Shown piece by piece: positions 15,964-25,134 of a DNA stretch of 64,000 bases (the stretch's first letter is position 1; each line of letters opens with the position of its first letter). The translations under genes and the position numbers were made by a program. The stretch spans positions 32,403-96,402 of the forward strand of contig NZ_JABWTK010000011.1 of assembly GCF_020071995.1 (NCBI RefSeq). The letters run 5' to 3'. Source of the stretch: Planococcus chinensis (GTDB lineage: Bacteria; Bacillota; Bacilli; Bacillales_A; Planococcaceae). Below the pieces are notes generated by a model that saw nothing but the letters and a program-made list of their open reading frames with translations, was not told the DNA's origin and ran no database searches.

Positions 15964-18255
15964 ATGACCTGGAAATTGACGAAATGCGGACTGGAGAACC
16001 CTGACCTTTTGCTTGATGAAAGCATTTTGTCAGTGGGAAATGGTTATTTAGGCGTTAGAGGGAATTTTGAGGAAGGCTATCCGGAACTGTTCAGTTCAAT
16101 CCGGGGAGCCTACATCAACGCCTATCATGACGAAACGGAAATTGCGTATGGGGAGAAATTATACGGCTTTCCGGTGATGCAGCAAAAAATACTCAATGTG
16201 ATAGATGCCCAGACGGTCCAAATATATGTGGATAACGAATTGTTTTCCTTGTTTGAAGGAGAGGTCATTCATTTTGAAAGGAATTTACATATGGACGCCG
16301 GTTTTGCAGAACGTATCGTCCATTGGAAATCACCAAAAGGAAAAGAAGTGAAGATCGTTTTCCGGCGCTTAACTTCTTTTATTACAAGGGAGTTATTTGC
16401 CCTTTCCATCCGGATTGAGCCGGGAGAAGGTGTTCGAAAAGTAAGGATTGTGTCGGCTGTGGATGGGGACGTCTCGAACTTTGTAGATGCCAGTGATCCG
16501 CGTGTAGGTTCGGGCCATGCAAAAAGGCTTCATGTGACAGAAGCTCGAAAAGAAGAAGATTTTAGCATTGTGAAGTGCCTGACCTATGTTACCCAACTTG
16601 AAGTGGCTTGTGCAACAGCTACTGATATTCAGGCTGAGAAATATGCTTACAGCAGCCGGGTTGAAGGCAGCCGCATAGAAGAAACTTATGTTTGCGAAGG
16701 CAGTCGGCCGATTGAGTTTACGAAATTCAGCGTCTATACCGATACATTGAGGCATGGGATTGAAGTGGTGGAAGAAGCGCGGATGCTGCAGGAGCGGCTG
16801 GAAGGCAAAAGTTTTGAGGATTTGCTGGTGGAACAACGGTCATACATGGATCGTTTTTGGCTGCATTCAGATGTTGAAATTGACGGCGATGCGGACATGC
16901 AGGAAAGCATCCGGTTCAACCTTTTTCAGCTGCTGCAATCGGTCGGGAAAGATCCGCACAGCAATATCTCGGCAAAAGGCTTGTCAGGAGAAGGTTATGA
17001 AGGGCATTATTTTTGGGACACGGAAATCTTCATGTTTCCGGTGTTTTTGATGACTAATCCTGAAATTGCAAAAAACTTGCTGAAATACCGTTATTCGATT
17101 TTGGAAAGCGCAAAAGCACGGGCGAAAGTCCTTGGCCATGAAAAGGGCGCCCTGTTTCCTTGGCGGACCATCACCGGACCGGAAAGTTCGTCGTTTTTTC
17201 CAGCAGGAACGGCGCAATACCATATCAGTGCGGATATCGCTTATAGCTATATCCAGTACTATTTAGCAACAGAAGACGAAGCGTTCTTGCAAGAAGCGGG
17301 TGCAGAAGTGCTGTTTGAAACTGCGCGTTTATGGATTGATACCGGCCATATGAGTGGCGGTGCTTTTAAAATCGACAGTGTTACCGGTCCTGACGAGTAC
17401 ACATGTATCGTCAATAATAATTATTACACCAACGTGATGGCCAAGTATAACCTGCTTTGGGCCGCTAAAATTTACCGAATGCTTCAGGAAAAAGATGAAG
17501 CGCATTTAAATGAGCTTGCAGAACGCCTGGAACTTAAAGAAGCAGAAGCAGCCGCTTGGCAGGAAGCCGGCGGAAAAATGTATTTGCCATTTGATGAAAC
17601 CCTTAAAATCAATGCACAGGATGATAGCTTTTTGCAAAAGTCCCGTTGGAATCTGGAGGATACTCCAAAAGATAAATTTCCGCTTTTGCTGCATTATCAT
17701 CCGCTTACGCTTTATAGGTATCAAGTATGCAAACAAGCCGATACGGTTTTGGCGCACTTCCTGCTTGAAGACGAGCAGGACTTGGCCACAATCAAAAACT
17801 CATATGACTATTATGAACAAATTACCACACACGATTCTTCGCTGTCTTATTGCATTTTTAGCATCATGGCTTCCAGATTAGGGTATAAGGATAAGGCTTA
17901 TCATTATTTTAAGGAGACAGCCCGTTTGGATCTGGACAATAGCCATGGCAACACAAAAGACGGTCTCCATATGGCAAATATGGGCGGTGCGTGGCTTGCC
18001 ATTGTGTATGGGTTTGCCGGTCTGCGCATAAAAGAGGAAGGCTTAAGTTTTGCGCCATCACGGCCTTCAGAGTGGAATGCCTTTGCTTTTCATTTCCAGT
18101 ACAGGAGCCGATTGATTTTCTTGCGCGTAGAACGAAATGCGGTGAAGTATCTTTTGGTCGAAGGAGAACCTGTAACAGTTTACCAAGACGGAAAGCCCAT
18201 CCACCTTGAACTTGGAAAAGAAGTGGCAATTAGGGAATCGGCAAAACACCATTAA
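15964..18255 (+). CDS. Glycoside hydrolase family 65 phosphorylase, probably maltose phosphorylase
   Basis: A 763-residue enzyme that splits maltose with phosphate into glucose and beta-glucose-1-phosphate. GH65 features: the N-terminal beta-sandwich with LLDESILSVGNGYLGVRGNF, the barrel with GEGYEGHYFWDTEIFMFP, the general acid E478 in TGPDEYTC, and the phosphate-loop region HDSSLSYCIFS with HGNTKDGLHMANMGGAW. The GTG at 15955 overlaps the GAGGAG site, so the ATG at 15964 is chosen. Maltose is preferred over trehalose or kojibiose because of the linked MalEFG-type transporter. Its product feeds the mutase encoded just upstream. Confidence 0.85.
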   Translation: MTWKLTKCGLENPDLLLDESILSVGNGYLGVRGNFEEGYPELFSSIRGAYINAYHDETEIAYGEKLYGFPVMQQKILNVIDAQTVQIYVDNELFSLFEGEVIHFERNLHMDAGFAERIVHWKSPKGKEVKIVFRRLTSFITRELFALSIRIEPGEGVRKVRIVSAVDGDVSNFVDASDPRVGSGHAKRLHVTEARKEEDFSIVKCLTYVTQLEVACATATDIQAEKYAYSSRVEGSRIEETYVCEGSRPIEFTKFSVYTDTLRHGIEVVEEARMLQERLEGKSFEDLLVEQRSYMDRFWLHSDVEIDGDADMQESIRFNLFQLLQSVGKDPHSNISAKGLSGEGYEGHYFWDTEIFMFPVFLMTNPEIAKNLLKYRYSILESAKARAKVLGHEKGALFPWRTITGPESSSFFPAGTAQYHISADIAYSYIQYYLATEDEAFLQEAGAEVLFETARLWIDTGHMSGGAFKIDSVTGPDEYTCIVNNNYYTNVMAKYNLLWAAKIYRMLQEKDEAHLNELAERLELKEAEAAAWQEAGGKMYLPFDETLKINAQDDSFLQKSRWNLEDTPKDKFPLLLHYHPLTLYRYQVCKQADTVLAHFLLEDEQDLATIKNSYDYYEQITTHDSSLSYCIFSIMASRLGYKDKAYHYFKETARLDLDNSHGNTKDGLHMANMGGAWLAIVYGFAGLRIKEEGLSFAPSRPSEWNAFAFHFQYRSRLIFLRVERNAVKYLLVEGEPVTVYQDGKPIHLELGKEVAIRESAKHH

Positions 18256-18404
18256 GCAGAAAAAACCACTTCTATATTATGTTTCGTCCTTTCTGAGACT
18301 ACAGCTTTAGCCAGCCATTAGCACAAGTTATTTGCTTCAGACATCTATTGAAGTTTCGGAAGGCTTTGGTCCGAATTTCATGCAGAATGGAAAGGGTGAG
18401 ACTT

Positions 18405-18593
18405 ATGGCAGCAAACCGCAAAAACGAGTCAGACGACAAAACACCGTTTATAGCAATCGGGATTATATTAGGGGTGATCATCGGCGCTATTTTAGGGCTG
18501 GTTTTTGGCAATCTGGCCGTGGGAATTGGATTTGGCATTGCCATCGGCTCGGCTGCAGGAGTTGCGATGGAACAAAAACGCATTAAGGTCTAA
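18405..18593 (+). CDS. Small glycine-rich membrane protein
   Basis: A 62-residue protein: a hydrophilic start (MAANRKNESDDK), then two hydrophobic stretches rich in Gly and Ala (FIAIGIILGVIIGAILGLVF and a second to residue 53) with repeated small-residue spacing like a glycine zipper, and a charged tail (MEQKRIKV). Function is unknown. The ATG is preceded by AAAGGGTGAG, and a strong terminator follows. Confidence 0.65.
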   Translation: MAANRKNESDDKTPFIAIGIILGVIIGAILGLVFGNLAVGIGFGIAIGSAAGVAMEQKRIKV

Positions 18594-18605
18594 AGAAGAG
18601 AAAAA

Positions 18606-18647
18606 GAGCGCCGCCTTCACTCTGGAAAGTGAAGGCGGCGCTCTTTT
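18606..18647. terminator. Bidirectional terminator
   Basis: A perfect 16-bp stem, 18606-18621 with 18628-18643, is followed by TTTT on the plus strand and by CTTTTTCTC on the minus strand. It separates the small membrane protein from the convergent CapA-family gene. Confidence 0.85.
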
Positions 18648-18650
18648 AAC

Positions 18651-19796
18651 TTATTCATCAAATGACAGGTCTTTGGCCCATTTGGACAGATGCTGTTTAA
18701 TGGATTGATTTGCTTCAGGGTGCGCGTTTTTTAAAAGAGTGACATTGTAATTTTTTTGGTTTTCACTTTCCACGAATGTAGGGGTGAAAGTAGGGTTTTC
18801 CAATGCAATCTTGACCGACCCAGCATCTATCGTTTTGACTGCTTGAATGTGAAGGATGCCGCCAATCTGCTTTTGCAAGCCTTCCTGTCCCGATAAAAAG
18901 TTGCCTAACGAATAAATGACAAAACTTTTTCTGCCATCGGTGGTTTCAATCCATTCTACAGGCTGCAGAACATGAGGATGATGCCCTAAAATCAAGTCGG
19001 CACCTTGTTCCGCGGCAAAATGGGCGAGTTCTGTTTGCTCCTCAGTCGGCATTGTTTCGTATTCGTTTCCAAAATGCAGACTCAATACGACCACATCGGA
19101 AGCCGACTTGGCTTTTGCCAACTCTCGCTGCATAGTTTCTTTATCGATCCGGTTAAGCAAATAGTCTTTGCCGCTTGGCGTCGGGATGCCATTTGTGCCA
19201 TACGTATAAGAAAGAAAAGAAAACGTGATGCCGTTTTTTGTCAGCGTTGTGAGTTCGTTTTGTTCTGCTTCCGACGCATGGGCGCCTGCATGTCGGATCC
19301 CAAGTTGGTCCCAGTAATTGATGGCGCTCAAAATCGCTTTTTCTCCTCTGTCGAGTGTATGATTGTTCGCCATGGATACGACATCGATTCCAGCATCTTT
19401 CAACGCGTCGGCCACTTCAAAAGGGCTGTTGAAAGACGGATATGTGGAAAGTCCGATTGTGCTCCCGCCTACAATGCTTTCGGAATTGGCGACCGTAATA
19501 TCCGCTGCTTCTAGAAAAGGTTTCACTTCATCCAGCATAGGTGTGAAATCGAAGCCGCTTTCCGTTTTTGCATCTAAGTAAACTCGTTCATGAATCAAAA
19601 CATCGCCGACGGCCGACAAGGAAGCGGTAGAAGTCTTTATGAGTTTTGGCGGAATGATAGCAACAGGAATACTTCGTGCTTCAAATTCTTCAACTTCCAG
19701 TACCGGCGCAGCATTGTTCGATTTGGAGAAGCAGCCGGCCAAAAACAAACACATCAAAATCAGAAGCAAAGTTAGCAAATTGTGTTTCGTTTTCAC
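18651..19796 (-). CDS. CapA/PgsA-family metallophosphatase lipoprotein
   Basis: A protein of about 381 residues with a lipoprotein signal (LLTLLLILMCLFLAGC), so it is anchored outside the membrane. The CapA (PGA_cap) fold is visible: SAVGDVLIHERV, VANSESIVGG, SMANNHTLDRG, LSLHFGNEYE and LGHHPHVLQPVE, which supply metal-binding Asp, Asn and His residues. Relatives take part in poly-gamma-glutamate synthesis or export, but no capB or capC is nearby, so the role is open. GTG at 19805 lies within the ribosome site; the GTG at 19796, 7 nt after AGGGG, gives the better signal peptide. Confidence 0.8.
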   Translation of the reverse strand: MKTKHNLLTLLLILMCLFLAGCFSKSNNAAPVLEVEEFEARSIPVAIIPPKLIKTSTASLSAVGDVLIHERVYLDAKTESGFDFTPMLDEVKPFLEAADITVANSESIVGGSTIGLSTYPSFNSPFEVADALKDAGIDVVSMANNHTLDRGEKAILSAINYWDQLGIRHAGAHASEAEQNELTTLTKNGITFSFLSYTYGTNGIPTPSGKDYLLNRIDKETMQRELAKAKSASDVVVLSLHFGNEYETMPTEEQTELAHFAAEQGADLILGHHPHVLQPVEWIETTDGRKSFVIYSLGNFLSGQEGLQKQIGGILHIQAVKTIDAGSVKIALENPTFTPTFVESENQKNYNVTLLKNAHPEANQSIKQHLSKWAKDLSFDE

Positions 19797-20254
19797 CGTG
19801 TACACCCCTAAAATTTAATATAAATTATCGCAATCCCGCAATTCGAAAGACTCACGTATTCAATGATATAGTACTATAAATAAACAGTTATATATAGTCT
19901 TTTTGTAGCGCCTGCAAGTCAGGGGGAACTTTGCCTTCAACTCGTGCTTAAAAGCTAAAAAAGTACTCGTAGAGATTTAAAATCCTTTATTGCTGATCAA
20001 TCGTGAAGCTAATTACTTCCTGGTGAAGCAGTATGATTTTGTATGAGAAAAATTGAATATGTGTTAAAGGCTGTCCGACAAATGCATAAACTTCTTTTGG
20101 GAGTGCCAGCTGAATCTGTAACTCAAATCCAAGTACGCGACAAATTAACGGAATATTGACAATTAACAGAAAAAATATAGTATGAATATAGACATACTTT
20201 TTACGTTTCAAGCATCGCTTGCAAAGCTCATTATTTCAAGAAGGAGGGAAAATC
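19797..20254. other. Divergent intergenic region before the dehydrogenase operon
   Basis: AT-rich gap holding the start region of the CapA gene on the left and the dehydrogenase promoter on the right. A 74-codon minus-strand frame (19987-20211) with a TTG start and no ribosome site is not accepted as a gene. I see no riboswitch-like pairing. Confidence 0.5.
20156..20183 (+). promoter_or_regulatory. Probable sigma-A promoter of the dehydrogenase operon
   Basis: A perfect TTGACA (20156-20161) is followed after 16 bp by TAGTAT (20178-20183), a moderate -10. It lies 72 bp before the E1 alpha start. Confidence 0.5.
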
Positions 20255-21268
20255 TTGGCTACTTTTGAGGAAAAACAGCCTGCCGTGTCTGTGGAAAAGC
20301 TGAAGTGGATGTATGAACATATGGTAAAAAGCCGGTATTACGAAGATCAAATGGTGGATGTTTATACCGAAGGAAAGGCACCGGTTTTTAACATTGGAGC
20401 AGGACCGGTTCCAGGCGAAATGCACTTGTCAACCGGGCAGGAACCAGCTGCTGTTGGAATCTGTGTGCATTTAACAAAAGACGATACGGTAACCGCGCCG
20501 CATCGTCCGCATCACCATGCCATTGCCAAAGGCGTCGACCTGAAGAAAATGACAGCCGAAATTTTTGGCAAGGAAACAGGGCTTGGAAAAGGCAAAGGCG
20601 GCCATATGCATTTGTTTGATCCAGACGTCAAATTTTCTTGTGGCGGAATCGTCGCTGCGGGCATTCCGCATGCCGTGGGCGCAGCACTTGCCAGCAAGAT
20701 GCAAGGAAGAGATTGGGTAGCTGTAGCCTTTATCGGAGAAGGGGCAGCGAACGCAGGCGCATTTCACGAATCGCTGAACCTTGCGGCATTATGGAACCTT
20801 CCGCTCATTGTAGTAGTGGAAGACAATTCTTACGGAATCTCTGTTCCAAAAGCGTCTTCTACGGCGGTCGCCTCCAATGATCTCCGCGCAGCTGCATACG
20901 GGATTTCGGGGGCGTATGTAAAAGACAACGATCCGATTGCGATGTATAAAGCTTCGGAAGAAGCGGTTGCAAGAGCACGGGCGGGCCAAGGCCCTACCAT
21001 TATTGAAATTGAAACGCATCGTTATTTAGGGCATTTCCAGGGAGATCCTGAATTGTACCGCGATAAAGCGGAAGTTCCTGGGCTGCGCCAATTGGACCCG
21101 ATTTTGAAACTGCGCACCATGCTGCTAGAAGCAGAACAAGTCTCTGAAAAAGAGATTGAGAAAATTGAAAAGCAGGCAAAGAAAAAAGTGGATGAAGCTT
21201 ATCAATTTGCAAGAGACAGCGAATATCCTGAACCCGAATCTGCATTAAAGGATGTCTTTGCATCTTAA
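20255..21268 (+). CDS. 2-oxoacid/acetoin dehydrogenase E1 component, alpha subunit
   Basis: A 337-residue thiamine-diphosphate-dependent E1 alpha subunit. The cofactor motif begins GEGAANAGAFHESLNL and closes with VVVEDNSYG. The phosphorylation-loop region YLGHFQGDPELYR is also typical. Residues such as GEMHLSTGQEPAAVG and GKGKGGHMH resemble the acetoin-dehydrogenase (AcoA) branch more than housekeeping PdhA, but the substrate is not certain. The start is TTG at 20255, 6 nt after AGGAGGG. It forms a complex with the next two gene products and works in the cytoplasm. Confidence 0.8.
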   Translation: MATFEEKQPAVSVEKLKWMYEHMVKSRYYEDQMVDVYTEGKAPVFNIGAGPVPGEMHLSTGQEPAAVGICVHLTKDDTVTAPHRPHHHAIAKGVDLKKMTAEIFGKETGLGKGKGGHMHLFDPDVKFSCGGIVAAGIPHAVGAALASKMQGRDWVAVAFIGEGAANAGAFHESLNLAALWNLPLIVVVEDNSYGISVPKASSTAVASNDLRAAAYGISGAYVKDNDPIAMYKASEEAVARARAGQGPTIIEIETHRYLGHFQGDPELYRDKAEVPGLRQLDPILKLRTMLLEAEQVSEKEIEKIEKQAKKKVDEAYQFARDSEYPEPESALKDVFAS

Positions 21269-21290
21269 TAATGAAAGGGGAAAATTCCGA

Positions 21291-22313
21291 ATGGAAACAG
21301 CGAAAAAACGGATTTTAACGGGAAACAAAGCGATGGCAGAAGCCATAGCACTGGAAATGGAGCGGGACCCAAGCGTCTTTGTCCTTGGTGAAGACATCGG
21401 AAATTACGGCGGCATTTTCGGATCCACTCAAGGGCTGATTGAAAAATTCGGCGCCCAGCGGGTACTCGATACGCCGATTTCTGAAACAGCCTTTATTGGT
21501 GCGGCAATCGGAGCGGCGGCAGAAGGCATGCGGCCGGTGGCAGAATTGATGTTCGTCGACTTTTTCGGCGTTTGTATGGATCAAATCTACAACCATATGG
21601 CGAAAATCCCGTATATGTCCGGCGGCAATGTCCGGTTGCCGATGGTGCTTATGACAGCAGTCGGGGGAGGCTACAACGACGCTGCGCAGCATTCGCAAAC
21701 GCTTTATGCGACGTTTGGCCATATGCCCGGCATGAAAGTGGTCGCACCTTCCACTCCTTATGACTTGAAGGGCATGATGATTTCGGCTATCCGGGACGAC
21801 AACCCGGTATTGTTCATGTTCCACAAATCGCTGCAAGGTTTGGGATGGATGGAACAACTCGATGTATCTGCTGAACATGTGCCGGAAGAAGCTTATACAG
21901 TGCCGCTTGATAAAGCGAAAGTCGTGCGGGAAGGAAAGGATGTCACGATTGTAGGAGTCCAGATGATGACCCATTATGCGGTAGAAGCGGCGGAGAGGCT
22001 CGCAAAAGATGGAATTGAAGCCGAAGTGATCGACTTGCGCTCTATTGCCCCGATTGATAAAGAAACAATTCTTCAATCGGTTAAAAAAACGCACCGCTTA
22101 TTTGTGGTCGATGAAGATTATAAATCCTATGGTATGACTGCTGAAGTGACCGCAATTGTAGCGGAAGAAGTGTTTTATGATCTGGAAGCTCCGCCGCGGC
22201 GTTTAGCGAATCCGGATGTGCCGGTTCCTTACAGCCGTCCGCTTGAGGATTTCGTCATCCCGAATGTGGACAGAATCTACGAACAAGTAAAAGCATTGAT
22301 GGATGAAGAATAA
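21291..22313 (+). CDS. 2-oxoacid/acetoin dehydrogenase E1 component, beta subunit
   Basis: A 340-residue transketolase-like E1 beta subunit: GEDIGNYGGIFGSTQGL, DTPISETAFIGAAIGAA, then a C-terminal half with VEVIDLRSIAPIDKETI-like text and the closing PDVPVPYSRPLE. The ATG at 21291 follows GAAAGGGG, 22 bp after E1 alpha, and E2 follows after 16 bp, so the three are one operon. The S-R-P-L-E ending is common in acetoin and branched-chain 2-oxoacid dehydrogenases. Confidence 0.85.
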   Translation: METAKKRILTGNKAMAEAIALEMERDPSVFVLGEDIGNYGGIFGSTQGLIEKFGAQRVLDTPISETAFIGAAIGAAAEGMRPVAELMFVDFFGVCMDQIYNHMAKIPYMSGGNVRLPMVLMTAVGGGYNDAAQHSQTLYATFGHMPGMKVVAPSTPYDLKGMMISAIRDDNPVLFMFHKSLQGLGWMEQLDVSAEHVPEEAYTVPLDKAKVVREGKDVTIVGVQMMTHYAVEAAERLAKDGIEAEVIDLRSIAPIDKETILQSVKKTHRLFVVDEDYKSYGMTAEVTAIVAEEVFYDLEAPPRRLANPDVPVPYSRPLEDFVIPNVDRIYEQVKALMDEE

Positions 22314-22329
22314 AACTGGAGGCGTTCGA

Positions 22330-23883
22330 ATGATCGAAGTGAAATTGCCGAAAATAAGGGAGGATGTCAACGAAAGCTTAGTGGTCATCTGGTTCGTCTC
22401 TGAAGGAGACGCTGTAAAAAAAGGAGACCCTCTGCTTGAAATCCAGACAGAAAAAGAAGTGAGTGAAGTAGAAGCGGAAGCCAGTGGCACCATTAAAGAA
22501 ATTATTTATAAAAGAGGCGAATCAGCCAAAGTCGGGGAGGTGCTGGCCACGATTAATCCAGCAGAAAATACGCAGGAAACAAAACCGGAAGAGCAGAAAC
22601 TGGTCGAAAACATAGAACCCGAAACAAAAATTCCGAAAGATGAGCAAAAGCCCGAGGAACAAAAGGTAACAGAAAAAGCGGAACAGGAAAAAGAGGATTC
22701 CGGACAAACCGAACCGGCCAAGACAGTTCGGTTAGCGCCTGGGCTGCGAAAGCTGGCGCGGGAACTGAATGTCCCGTTAGAATCCGTAGCTGGAACCGGA
22801 AGAAACGGAAGAATTACCGAAAAAGACATTCGCCGGGTGGCTGGACAACCCGGAGCATTGGAGCCGGCTGGGAACGAAGAAGTCTCAAAGCAAGAAAAGA
22901 CGCCAGAAGAACCGGCACAAGAAGTTCCAACAGAAAAAGATGCAGTAGCAGAAAATGCTTCACATGAAGCAGAAGCGGAAAAGGTGTCTGAGGAAGAGGG
23001 GGGGCAAGAAGGCACAGAAACGGAAGAGGAGCCGAGTGAAGAGCCATCTGAAAAAGATCTGGCGCCAGAAGAACGTGCAGCATTGGCCGAACAGGCGGAA
23101 GCCATACTCGAAACGCAGGAGAAAAGCCGGGAAACGGGGGCCATTCCGTTTTCCGGTATTCGGGGAGTGATTGCCAGACGCATGACCGAAAGCCTGCAAA
23201 ACAGCGCGCAGCTTACCGAGACGGCATGGGCCGATGTGACAAAATTGGACAGTAAAAAAGATGCTTTAGGAAAAGGCGTGGGATGGACAGCCGTCGTTGC
23301 AAAAGCTGCAGCTCAGGCTTTAGCCGATCATCCGCTCGTAAATGCCTATATTAAAGAAGGGCAAATCCTTCCGCAAGATGCCATTAATCTGGGGTTTGCG
23401 GTCGATACGGATCGAGGCCTCCAAGTCGCCGTACTCCAAGAAGCGAATCAGGCCTCGTTGGGCGATTTGCAAAAACGCCTTGCGGAACTCGCGGAAAAAG
23501 CGAGGAGCGGCCAATTGGCGAATGAAGAAAGTTCCAGCAGTACCTTTACCATTACCAGCCTAGGTGCATACCGTATTCAATTTTTCACTCCAATTATCAA
23601 TCCGCCGGAAGCGGCGATACTTGGGATTGGGACAATCGAAACTTATCTGGTGCTCAAAGACGGCAAAGTGCAGGAAAGAAAGCGGCTTCCACTAAGTTTG
23701 ACAATTGATCACCGGGCAATCGACGGGGCTCCGGCTGCGAAATTCCTTGGAGACATAATTGGGCTTCTGGAAAAACCGAAACAGCTTTTCAAAGATGAAG
23801 AAGTGATGGAAAAAGAGAAGAAGGCAGAAAAAAAGAAAGATAAAAAGAAAAGCAAAAAGAAAAGCAAAAAGAAAAGTTCTTGA
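22330..23883 (+). CDS. Dihydrolipoamide acyltransferase (E2) with a lysine-rich tail
   Basis: A 517-residue E2 core subunit. Order: one lipoyl domain (1-77, lipoyl lysine K42 in QTEKEVSEVEA, where T-D-K is usual), a long acidic linker, an E3-binding domain (about 137-175, LAPGLRKLARELNVP), a second very acidic linker rich in Glu and Pro (about 180-255), and the acyltransferase domain with the catalytic IDHRAIDGA motif. The protein then ends in about 28 residues made almost only of Lys and Glu, which E2 proteins normally lack. No E3 (lipoamide dehydrogenase) gene follows, so E3 must come from another locus. Confidence 0.85.
   Translation: MIEVKLPKIREDVNESLVVIWFVSEGDAVKKGDPLLEIQTEKEVSEVEAEASGTIKEIIYKRGESAKVGEVLATINPAENTQETKPEEQKLVENIEPETKIPKDEQKPEEQKVTEKAEQEKEDSGQTEPAKTVRLAPGLRKLARELNVPLESVAGTGRNGRITEKDIRRVAGQPGALEPAGNEEVSKQEKTPEEPAQEVPTEKDAVAENASHEAEAEKVSEEEGGQEGTETEEEPSEEPSEKDLAPEERAALAEQAEAILETQEKSRETGAIPFSGIRGVIARRMTESLQNSAQLTETAWADVTKLDSKKDALGKGVGWTAVVAKAAAQALADHPLVNAYIKEGQILPQDAINLGFAVDTDRGLQVAVLQEANQASLGDLQKRLAELAEKARSGQLANEESSSSTFTITSLGAYRIQFFTPIINPPEAAILGIGTIETYLVLKDGKVQERKRLPLSLTIDHRAIDGAPAAKFLGDIIGLLEKPKQLFKDEEVMEKEKKAEKKKDKKKSKKKSKKKSS
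23842..23877 (+). repeat. Three tandem 12-bp units coding the E2 lysine tail
   Basis: AAAAAGAAAAGC occurs three times in a row (23842-23853, 23854-23865, 23866-23877, the last ending in T). It encodes repeated K-K-K-S units at the C-terminus of E2 and could change in number by slippage. Confidence 0.7.
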
Positions 23884-24026
23884 TCAGAGGTTTTATGGCA
23901 AAGGCGTCCGCCTATATAAAATAGGCCGGTTACCGGCATAAATCAGCCGTCTTCCAATAGGGAAATTATGAACAGTTTAAGCTTTTTTCGTTTTGTTCAA
24001 GGGAATCAGGAACAGGAGGAACATTT

Positions 24027-24503
24027 GTGGCCAATGAATTTTTGCAAAGAGGAATCCGCGGCACCAGTGCGCATACCGATGCGGTTGCAGTTTTTGAAGG
24101 GCTGGACTGGCAACAAGCAGGCAATAAGCCGGAACGGTGTCCGCATTCAGTCTGGCAGCTGTTGTGGCATATGAATTACTGGCAAGACTTTATGCTGGCC
24201 TACTTAAAAGGCGAAGCGCCGAGAAATCCGGAACATGCGGCAGAAACCTGGCCGGAAGATCCAATGCCAGCAAGTGAGCAGGACTGGGTAAGGGAAGTTG
24301 AGCGGTTTTCAGCCGGCTTGCAGCAAGCCGAACAAGAATCGGCAAAAGATTTTTCGGAAGAAGGCTTTGGAGGGAAAAGAAGAACACGTGCTGATTTGCT
24401 CATGGTCATTATCAATCACAATAGCTATCATGCCGGTCAAGTGGTCTTGGTACGCCGGATGATTGGTGCATGGCCGCCGCCCTCCGGAGGCGATACCTGG
24501 TAA
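24027..24503 (+). CDS. DinB superfamily protein
   Basis: A 158-residue DinB-like four-helix protein, a different branch from the one at 2.0-2.6 kb. Likely metal ligands are H48 (LLWHMNYWQ), H131 and H135 (INHNSYHAGQ); the Y-H-A-G-Q ending is typical. GTG start at 24027 after AGGAGG. Possible thiol- or metal-dependent enzyme; the reaction is unknown. It stands between the dehydrogenase operon and the heat-shock gene. Confidence 0.75.
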   Translation: MANEFLQRGIRGTSAHTDAVAVFEGLDWQQAGNKPERCPHSVWQLLWHMNYWQDFMLAYLKGEAPRNPEHAAETWPEDPMPASEQDWVREVERFSAGLQQAEQESAKDFSEEGFGGKRRTRADLLMVIINHNSYHAGQVVLVRRMIGAWPPPSGGDTW

Positions 24504-24621
24504 GAGGAAATAATGGGCAGTAAATTGGAGGTGGGAAATCAGCTTCATACGGATCTGAACTGAAAATTCCTGTTCAAGAAGGCAGCAAGTGATCTTAAAA
24601 CTACAAAAGGAGAAGAGTGTC

Positions 24622-25056
24622 ATGGCTAAACTCAGACCAAAAAGACGAAACGAGTTTTTCCCCAGCCTCTTTGATAGTACGGTAGAAACAGACGTATTCA
24701 ATAAGTTTTTTGGGGAGACTCACTATCCTCAAGTGGACATCCAGGAAAAAGAAAACCGTTATGAACTGGAAGTGGACTTGCCTGGTTTCTCGAAAGACAA
24801 TGTTGAGGTGGAATACCGGGACGGCTACTTGGAAATCAGGGGTACAAAAGAACGGAAAAGCGAGTCGGAAGAACAGGAAGGGCGCTATATCCGCAAAGAA
24901 CGGACATATGGCTCATTCCGCCGCAGTTTCTATATTGGAGAAATTGAAGAAGACCAAGTAGCGGCCACTTTTCAAAACGGGGTTTTGACGCTGAGCATAC
25001 CAAAAGCGCCGAATTTGCATAACGATCATCAAGGACATCGTATTCCCATTGAATAG
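24622..25056 (+). CDS. Hsp20/alpha-crystallin small heat-shock protein
   Basis: A 144-residue ATP-independent holdase chaperone. The alpha-crystallin domain spans about residues 34-130, with YELEVDLPGFSKDNVEVEY and the closing A-x-F-x-x-GVLTLSIPK signature. The C-terminal I-x-I oligomerisation motif is IPI in HRIPIE. ATG at 24622 after AAAGGAG; the in-frame GTG at 24589 has no site. I saw no CIRCE or CtsR box just upstream. Confidence 0.85.
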   Translation: MAKLRPKRRNEFFPSLFDSTVETDVFNKFFGETHYPQVDIQEKENRYELEVDLPGFSKDNVEVEYRDGYLEIRGTKERKSESEEQEGRYIRKERTYGSFRRSFYIGEIEEDQVAATFQNGVLTLSIPKAPNLHNDHQGHRIPIE

Positions 25057-25071
25057 AAAAAGGGTGAATTT

Positions 25072-25108
25072 AAAAGGCAGTTTGGATGGATACTCCAAAC
25101 TGCCTTTT
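25072..25108 (+). terminator. Rho-independent terminator of the Hsp20 gene
   Basis: A perfect 15-bp stem, 25072-25086 with 25094-25108, ends in TTTT. It may also serve the convergent gene at 25135. Confidence 0.8.
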
Positions 25109-25134
25109 GCTGTTCCGGTATTGTTTGCAGGCAA

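Noticed and set aside
19987..20211. Minus-strand 74-codon frame with a hydrophobic start
   Set aside because: TTG start without a ribosome site, overlapping the probable promoter of the dehydrogenase operon.
22506..23183. Minus-strand 225-codon Ser/Cys-rich frame
   Set aside because: Antisense of the Glu/Lys-rich E2 linker; the composition follows from that low-complexity sequence.
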